A stretch of DNA of 64,000 nt, taken from Lineus longissimus. Its lineage: Eukaryota > Nemertea > Pilidiophora > Heteronemertea > Lineidae. The position numbers and the translations under genes were made by a program. Positions 23,301 to 32,300 of this stretch are shown here, piece by piece. Numbering within the stretch: position 1 is the first letter of the stretch; the number at the start of each line of letters is the position of its first letter. Location of the stretch: assembly GCF_910592395.1 (NCBI RefSeq), contig NC_088325.1:4057501-4121500 (forward strand). Direction: 5' to 3'. The notes below the pieces were generated by a model, which made no database searches, was not told where the DNA came from, and was given only the letters and a program-made list of their open reading frames with translations.

Positions 23301-26300
23301 GTTCGGGAAAGTCCGTAAAGCATCAAAACATGAGCAACAACGTCATCAATTTTGTGGTCACGTGCGTCTTGAATATGGTCACGTGAGTCTTGAATATATT
23401 TTGTTCAAGGTTGAATATATTTTGTTCAAGGTTGGACATATTTTGTTCAAGGTTGGACATATTTTATTCAAGGTTGAACATATTTTATTCAAGGTTGAAC
23501 ATATTTTATTTAAGGTTGAAAACATTTGATTCAAGGTTGAAAACATTTGATTCAAGGTTGAACATATTTTAGTCTTGAACATATATTTCCTTCCTGAACT
23601 TATATTTAACTTCTTGAATGGTTATTCTAAAGTCTTGAATAAATTCCGCTTTGGCTTGCCATACAAGTCCCTAGTTTCAAGTTTTACATATTTCGTATTA
23701 AACATAGGACATATTGGTCCAGTCGAGTCTGATCCCTTTTATGCCAGGTTAATTTCAATGATGATAGTCAATGTAAGTCATTTTCGATATCGAACTATTC
23801 AGGAGAAAATTAAGCCCAGGCCTATATTTTCATGACTACAGTATTGTATGATCATTGGCTTGCTGAACTTTACGTCGTACAATAGCAATGGACCCGGATC
23901 AGGGCGAGTTGAACACATGTGTGAACTGAACGCATGCAATGACTTTTTATTACTGCAAGAACATTGGCAGTTTGAAGAACAATTACAAAACTTAGAGGTG
24001 AATTGGGTGTAAATATGAACATTCATGGGGTTACTGGTATAAACGTTGAGCAACTGCTGGTTGGCCGGCCGCACGGAGGCGTGGCGATTGCCTGGGACCA
24101 AAGAATGGACGCGGTTGTTACACCTGTACAATGGGTTTCGAAACGTGCATGTGCTATTGAGGTTAAAGTTTAAAATTAGAAAGCGGTAGTATGTAAACAC
24201 TGAAACGTTTCAAAAGAAACAGGTCAAACGAAACGAGTCAAAAATAAGATATGGCATAAAAATGAATATTACTGAATAATTATACTCATGATCTGTTATA
24301 ATGATTACAATAATTATGTTTGCGTAGTTTGATAGTCTGGATCGATTTTTAAGGGAAATTGAATTTGGTAAATTGTTTGCAACACGGCGACCCACCTTGG
24401 CATTCCACATTTTCAGCGCAATAAGTAAATTGGCCTCGTCCCCGTGCCAATCTCCAAAAGAAGAGTTAATATTCAAAATAATATTATCAGTGCAGTGCCC
24501 TAGTAAGCGCGCAGCGCCTTTAGGTTTGGGGGAAACCCCCCAAACGCCCTGGTTGGGAACCTGCTATAGTTTCTTCCGCCAATTTTTTTGTTTTGATAGA
24601 CAGTTTTCTCCGTGTATCTCTTTAGCAGTAACTCAACTCCATCATCATCAATAGCCGGCAAAGAAATGGAAAATGTCCCCCCCCCCGAAAGGTGTCCGGA
24701 CTAGATAGTCTGGCACTCTGGCAGATTCTAATGTAAAGTGCAAGCTCTATTGAACTCACGCAACTGTCGACATGGAGAGCCCCCCCCCCAACCCCCGTCC
24801 CTCTGACATGTTTTAGCTAGTGCATTGGGGGAAAGGCCCCTCAACCCCCTATTGGCCTCTCAATAAGTCCTTCTGAGCTGTTTACCCCGGGGCGCTTTGA
24901 TGGAACCTCCAAACCTTCATGATGGTGCAGTCATTTGACACGCTTAACCCAGAGCGAGGAAGAGGTACTCCTTTGATGGTACCCTTACTGCAACCCTCAA
25001 CCATCATTACCCTTCCTTTTCACTGGCATGATATTGGCAAGACTACCAATTTTCAACCATCAACGGTCCCGACTCAACTTACCTAACTGCAATCTTCCCA
25101 ATGACTTAAAATTCATAAAAACAATGTCATCTACAGATTTGCATGTCGTGTCATCATTGGGACATTTTATAACCAAAGCTTTCAAAATTAGGAACGTAAA
25201 TGTTGAATACGTTCCTAAATATTTCTTGTCCTGTAAATAATCATAGCACTTACTACAATTTTTTGGTCTGTTTGAAATTACATGTACATGCAGTTGCCGC
25301 ATTATTTGTGTGTTTACTGTCACTGTGTCTTCATAATGCATATGTCTCTGTTTTCTTCAGAAAACTGGAGCGCCTTTAGACCTCTGATTAGCTGTGCTGT
25401 AACGATAGCAACGTGGGATTGTGGTTATATTGTAAATTTATTGTTTTGATATTCTGATAGTAATGTACATTTGTATTTGTGTTTCGTGCCTTATATGCAA
25501 AGATTGTGTTTTGGCCAATAAATTTCATTTCATTTCATTTCATTGACTGGTGGCTTCCTTGAGACAATTGCTTGTGATCGTACCTGGGCAACCAATTCAA
25601 GGGGTCAGGGATCAGATTTTTCCCCCACCAACGTGTTGCCGAATGGTTAATCCATAAAAAATTGGTTGGAAAGGGTTTTTGCAGGCCAAGAGACTTGAAG
25701 ACACTTGACTCTTGAGGAACACCAGACTGATGAACAAAGAACCTGAGGAACATAGAACCCTCTTCATACCTGGGAGCATAAAAAGCCTGTTAGCGAATAT
25801 TGATTATTCCTTAGAAAAAACCAGAAGATCTGCAAAACCAATGGTACCCCATAAAAACATACATTCCTCACGTGTCTTCGGATCCTACCACGGCCCATGT
25901 GGAATTCGTTCAAAAGGTTTATTGAAATCTCAAAATAATTTTTTTTTCTCGAACGCCTGCCCGTCTTTTGCTTCATTATTTCGGGATCATATCCATTTTA
26001 AGCATCTTTTGGATATTATCACTAAAGTATCAAAAATCAAAACACATATGTCGGGGGGCGAACCCCCAGAAATTGAAGTTTGATTAAAAAACAGTGAGAA
26101 TAATCGTGTGGTTCTCTCTCGGAGCTCAGAATAGTCGAGTTGCTTCATTCGCGCGTTTATCTCTTCTGGCGGCCATTTTAAGTCAAATTTAAGCCATTTG
26201 AAAAGAATCCATGGACTTGAGAAACATTGTTTACATTGGATACGTCGTATGCACGTTAACCATAGTAGCGCTTCGCGCTTATTATCTCTGCCCGAATTGG

Positions 26301-29300
26301 CTTCCATGTTGGCGAATCACTGTACATTATGCATTGCGATCGTGCAGTGTAATTGAACTGACAATGGCCGCGGCCACAGATTCGTACTCACTTTGGGGAC
26401 GAAATAACAAAAGGTTATGGCGTTTAAGATTAAACAATTACAACTGAAATGTTTGAATGAACCACCGTTGTCATGTCTTAAAGTTTCGCATCAATATATG
26501 CCTTGAACATCTTGTAATAATGAAATGAGTGGATCCAGCACATTCGGCAATAATGGCGGCCAATTAGGTCAGGGAAATGCCAGATGAAATGCGGAATAAC
26601 ATGATTAATGCTATGACCTCTGATCTGCTGATGCTGCGTGTCTGAGTGCTACATTCGAAAGAGTTCAAGGCAAAATTGGACATGTTCAATTCAACGTGTT
26701 CCAATAAATCGTCGTTATTGTCGTTAAAGTATACGATAGCGCTTAATATTGGGGCAGGGTACGAGGTTACGTGGGGAAATACCGGTTTATCTAAATTGTG
26801 AAAGAGCTGAACGGACTGTGGTGAATCTATTTATAATTAATCGCTTTCTGTTTGAATTTCTGTGGCTTTTATGCGGAAAAAATACAAAACAGAGCCTTGA
26901 AAAACGACACATCCAAATAGTGCATTTTCAATTTCACGTTTTGACCATTTATTTGACTCGTTTCGTTTGACCTGTTTCTTTTGAAACGTTTCAGTGTTTA
27001 CATACTACCTTAGAAAACAAAGTTATATTGTTAAATGTGTACATGCCGACCGATTCGGGAGGCCACCAGAACCTTATAGAATTTAACGGCGTTCTGCAAG
27101 AAATCTCTGCGATACTTGCAGCTGCAAATACCCCGGATATCATAATTGGTGGTGACTGGAACACATATTTTAGTATAGCTGATTCAGCACTTACCCGAGC
27201 TCTCTTAAAATTTATGGAAGAGGAGAGTTTACTTTGTGGAAAGACACATATTGCTTGTGACGTAGATTACACATATGAGAGCAAAATAACAGGTGACCGA
27301 TCACGTATCGATCATTTTTTGGTATCGGAGAGTGTTTTTAATAGAATCAAAAAATATAAATAGTGCCCTGCACAAAGCAGACAACCTCTCGATCTGACCA
27401 CTCCAGTTTACAACAGGTTGTTGAAGTAAATAATCAAACTGATAAAAAGTCCGATATCAATGATAGAAAGGCGGTTAAAACCCAGTTATGGGACAGGAAG
27501 TATTAACAGCCAAATTAGGCGAAATAAATGGTCTCTTTCATGCACTTAGGTGTAATAATTACTCGTGTACGAACTACACTGGGATATAGAAAAAGTCCAC
27601 GATGATATAGTTGGGCCTGAATGTCCTCACGCTCCCAAATGGTTAGAATCGCGAGGGTTTCCACCTCTGTCCATGAACAGCGAGCCATAGTTATGAAAAA
27701 GCACTAGAATTTACTTAAATTAAGAATTGAATAATGAAATGAGAAATGAGAACGAATCAGAGTTGACCTGTTGACAGAAATACCGCGTGTTGTTTTGACA
27801 GAACCAACACTTCCGCTCATGCGCAATACGTTCACATTGACATGCCACCTGTAGCCGTACTTAGTAACTTGATCTTAATCCGGACTAATGCGGTTCCATT
27901 ACAGGTAATTTCTGCTTTAGATCCGGGTCTATTCTAAGTTCGGCTTAAATCCGCTTGTCCTATCCGCACTTAATAAGACCGCTCTTAGTGAGAGCCGGAC
28001 TTGTTTAGTCCGGACTAGCTGTAATGGAATCACAACTAATTCGGATGTAGTCCGCACTTTCCTGTAGTGGAACCGCAACTATAGTATCGGCATGCGTTAG
28101 GGCAGGTGATGAAACCATACCTTTTAGTAATAAGAGTACCTTTCGCGGTAAAGCAGGTTGGGACGAAGAAATCAGTGAGCAAAAGAGACGGGCTCGGCAT
28201 GAGTTATGGAAGGAAAATGGGAGACCAAGAAATGGTTACGTCGCAGGCATACGTCGCCACACTAGGGCACAATATCATTTAGCGGTAAAACGGGTGAAAA
28301 CGAATCAAGATAAGGTAGCTGCAGAAAAATTGGCAAACTCAACTAGGGATAAGAGTAGTAAGGAATTCTGGACAGATGTAAAGAAAATAAAAGGTACATG
28401 TCGTGTGACACCTAATACTATGGACGGTGTTGAGGGGAGTGAGGCGATATGTCAAGTTTTTGCAAATAAATTCAGTAGGTTATACCACTCAGTTCCGTAT
28501 GAAGTTGATGAAATGCATGAGTATTTTACAAAATTGCTGTGTTGGTCAATGCCAAAATGATCATCGAGTTAATGTGCAGGAAGTTATTCAGGTGGTGAAA
28601 CAGCTTAAAGCGGGAGAAAAAGACAGTATTTCAGACATTAGATCTGATCATTTTATAAATGGTGGTCCTAAACTTTATACGTATATATCGTTTCTGCTTA
28701 GTTCGATGATTGTCGGTAATTTCAAGCCTCAGCAACACATCTGTTTCCAATCTCTAGGCTTTTGCTTAGGCAGTTTTACGATGGTCATCCATCACCTCAA
28801 GTTGAGTTTGTCACAAAATACCTTCACTTCTCCCGGACATGAAAGTTCATGAACCATATAACATGTTGCTTTGTGAGGAATAAAGTTAGAAGTTATGAGA
28901 AAGTATTCAACGTGTACAGTTCAGTTTATGCACGATTCTTTAGCCCATCATCACTAAGCCTTATAACTCCCTGGTCGGAATCTGGGATCAACGAGAGGGA
29001 CCGCAATACACCACATGGTGCCGTGACCAGGATAACACAACGCAAGCATACATGAGCCGCCAAAAAATGGACAAAGTAGATACATTGAAGGCCAAACGGG
29101 CCGTTTTAGTCGACAGTGTCAAGAAGGACTATGACAAAGCAATGGTGAAGACGACAGCCCTGTCCGAGGACGAAATCACCGAAATGGAAGCCACATTAGA
29201 AGGACTACATGAAGCATACGAAACATCCTTGAAACAAAGTGAAGAGATAGACGGACGTTTATCTAGCATGAAGGATAACAAAGACGCACTCACGGAGGAA

Positions 29301-32300
29301 ATAGCCGAAGCAAGAACAATCCGCAGTGACCAACGGGTCAAATTACTTAAGATGAAAAAGTTACTTGAAAAACTGAACGCCAGTACCAAACAGACACCAC
29401 CGGTAGCCGTTACGAAAATGCTAAAGACCGCTCAACTACCAAAGTTGAAACTTCCAACGTTTGACGGGTCTTACACGAAATGGTCCAGTTGATAATGATA
29501 AGTTGGTTATATAATATCAGTATAAGATTTGAGGTTGAGGTCAGCAGTCGAGTTCAGCACCTTTATTTATAAGGTCATTACGTCAGAAGAGTCAAGTAAC
29601 CGCAGTTTAGAATTTGAGATGATTAAGTGCATGTTTTCATTTTGACACAGATTTAGACATGAACTTTCTGGGGTTGGCTGCCACATGGCAGCATGTTCTT
29701 TGGCGCCTTTGCCTATGCAATTATTTTAGCGCCGTCATTAATCGGGCTTAGGAAAATGTTGAAGGTTGCAAGTGAGTTCTCGCTTGAGTATATGATTTCT
29801 TTCAACGCGTTAAAAAATAAATTTCTTGTATTTGGTTGTAATGATCCTCCACCCGAGGTGGTTTTTCAAGGTATTGCAATCAGAGTATCCAAAGAGTAAA
29901 TTCATTTAGGGGTACTTCTGGGTCATGACGTACGACGTAGGCGGATACAACTATGTATAAATGATCTTTATAAACGCACGAACATTTTAATGTCTCAGTT
30001 TAGATTTGCCAACTGCAGCACAAGATATAGACTATTTAAAATCTACTGTATGTCCCTATATGGATACCAACTATTACACATGTCAAAATCGTATATGGAA
30101 GACCTCTACATCGCATGGCGTAAATGCATCAGACATGTATTGTGTCTCTCTTACCGTACACATAATGAGCTATTAACAGATATCATTCAAAATTGCTGTA
30201 TTCAAAAACAATTGGAAAAGAGAATGGTGAAATTCTTAAGTGGCTTGTTTGTTGTAAAAAACATGTACACTCGGAAATGTATCCAGTTGATAGTTGCAGG
30301 CAGCAGTTCACCATTAAGGAAAACTTTTACCTACATTACTCATAGATATAAATGGAATAGGTACAAGTTGCCACTTTTAGGATATATGTATGTTAGATTA
30401 GGTTTATAAATTGCCAGGTCAAACGAGGGTGGGATTTCAAAGTAGGGAACATTTAGAAATAAGTGATCAGGGGAGCAACTTTTTGTCGTCTACTGAAATA
30501 TAAATACTTCTAGATTTGTTTGTGTACAATGTAAGTGTGAATACTTTGATTGATTTTTCTATAAGGCTTGTATTACCAGGAGAGGATGTCATTGTGTAGA
30601 AAGTTATGACGAGAAATTGGTTGTTCTTTTGTTGGCACCCGCACAAAATGTTCATGCACGTTCACCATCTTTCTGTACTTATAGTAAGAATAAACATATA
30701 TACATTTAGGGGATTCCCGAAATGACTGTAACTCTGACATTGTTGGCTGTGGTTATTGCTACCGGCCTCTCTCCCGCCATCTATACCCGGTATTAGGGAG
30801 TGAAGCCCCCGCGACGCCAACTTAAACGCCTATCCCATTGTTCTAGCTCTTGATCACCATGGGGAACAATGGGACAGGCGTGCGCGTTGGCGTTTCGGGG
30901 ATTTGCGAAAATCACAAATGTTGGCTTACTTAAAGCTTATTACCCCTTCAAGCTGCTGACTACTCTCTCTCTCTCTCTCTTTATTTCAGTTCCACCCCTC
31001 ACACCAACAGTCACACATCCATCGCAGGTCAATGTGGGAGACACTGCAAACCTCACCTGCAATGCAGAAAATTTCCACGTGACGAAACCAGTCACTTATA
31101 CGTGGACTAAGAATGGCGAAACTCTATTACCAGGGACCTTTGCTAATGGTGCTCATCTTATTGAACCCGTCACGCTGGGGCATTCTGGGAAATATGTATG
31201 TGTCGCAGAAAATGAAGCTGGATCTAAGTCAAGCGCTGAACATGATTTTGTTGTAATTAGTAAGTATTGTTTGTTGTCTATGTTTATTGCGTTTTCGGTA
31301 AACTTGATAATATTGAGACTTTAGCGCTACATCCAGCTGATTTCAATCAGTTGCCCATGCCACTTCACATTACTCCCTCCAGCAAGACGAATTAACGGCC
31401 CGATGGACAGTTTGTATAGACGCCAGAATTGGCACAATCATCTCATAACTTAGGTTGCAAGCGTTGCTTTATTTAAGGTCCACCCTCTACCCCCAGCAAA
31501 CTCAAAGTAGTGAACACAACTGCCATAGCAGTAACTCTCGAGTGGATCTCAGAATTCGATGGTGGATCGAAGCAGAGGTTTTACGTCCAATACAAGCAGT
31601 CTGCCGACAACTGGGATGTTGCCGCAGAGGTTCCTCAAGGAGGAATAACTGATCCAGGTCTCAAGAAAGCCGTGTATCATAGGATTGTGGGTCTTGAGTC
31701 GAATGTCGGGTATATATTTAGGGTGCGCGGCAAGCATTCTTTCCCAGGAACTCACATGAGTAACTTCAGCAACATAACATCTGGGAAAACACCAGGTTTG
31801 TTTTTTTTTCCAATAGACACACCAATTCAGTTCATTACTGAGCTCCAGTTAATCACCTCTTGCGAAAACCATTAAATGCATATCATCGGTTTCTATGAAT
31901 CATTACTCTTAGCAGCGCATCACTAGGCTTGAACCGGTATTACAATTTTGTGCGTTTCTGCGAAGGCACAGAAGGCTCATTCAAAATGCGAAATTCCAAA
32001 TTCCAAATTCGAAATCTGATCTGACCAATTCGATGAGGTTTTGCTTTCGGCTAATACGCTATCTGATTGGTCAAAATCAAAACGTCATCCGATTGGTCAG
32101 ATCAGTTTTCGAATTTGGAATTTCGCATTTTGCATTTCGAATTCCGCATTTGGAATTTGGAATTTCAAATTTGCATCTTGGCTCTTTGTTTGGTAAGACC
32201 TGAATTAGGAATTTGGAATTTGGAGTTCCGCATTTCGGATTTGGAATGAGCCTTCTGGGCTTTCGTGCGTTTCCGTGTTGCCCAATATTGTTTGTTTTCT

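Larger units (their letters stand above)
23690..30420 (+). mobile_element. Same LINE in copy 2, split by later insertions
   Basis: Endonuclease pieces are at about 23820-24180 and 27010-27360. RT N-terminal pieces are at about 28090-28710, and the C-terminal part is at 29669-30409 (YGYQLLHMSK, WRKCIRHVLCLSYRTH). A TIR element (24185-27009), a ~470-bp insertion (27613-28083) and BEL-derived sequence (28711-29492) interrupt it. Copy 2 keeps about 510 bp of 3' sequence (30283-30795) that copy 1 has lost, while copy 1 keeps about 520 bp of RT that copy 2 has lost. Confidence 0.8.
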
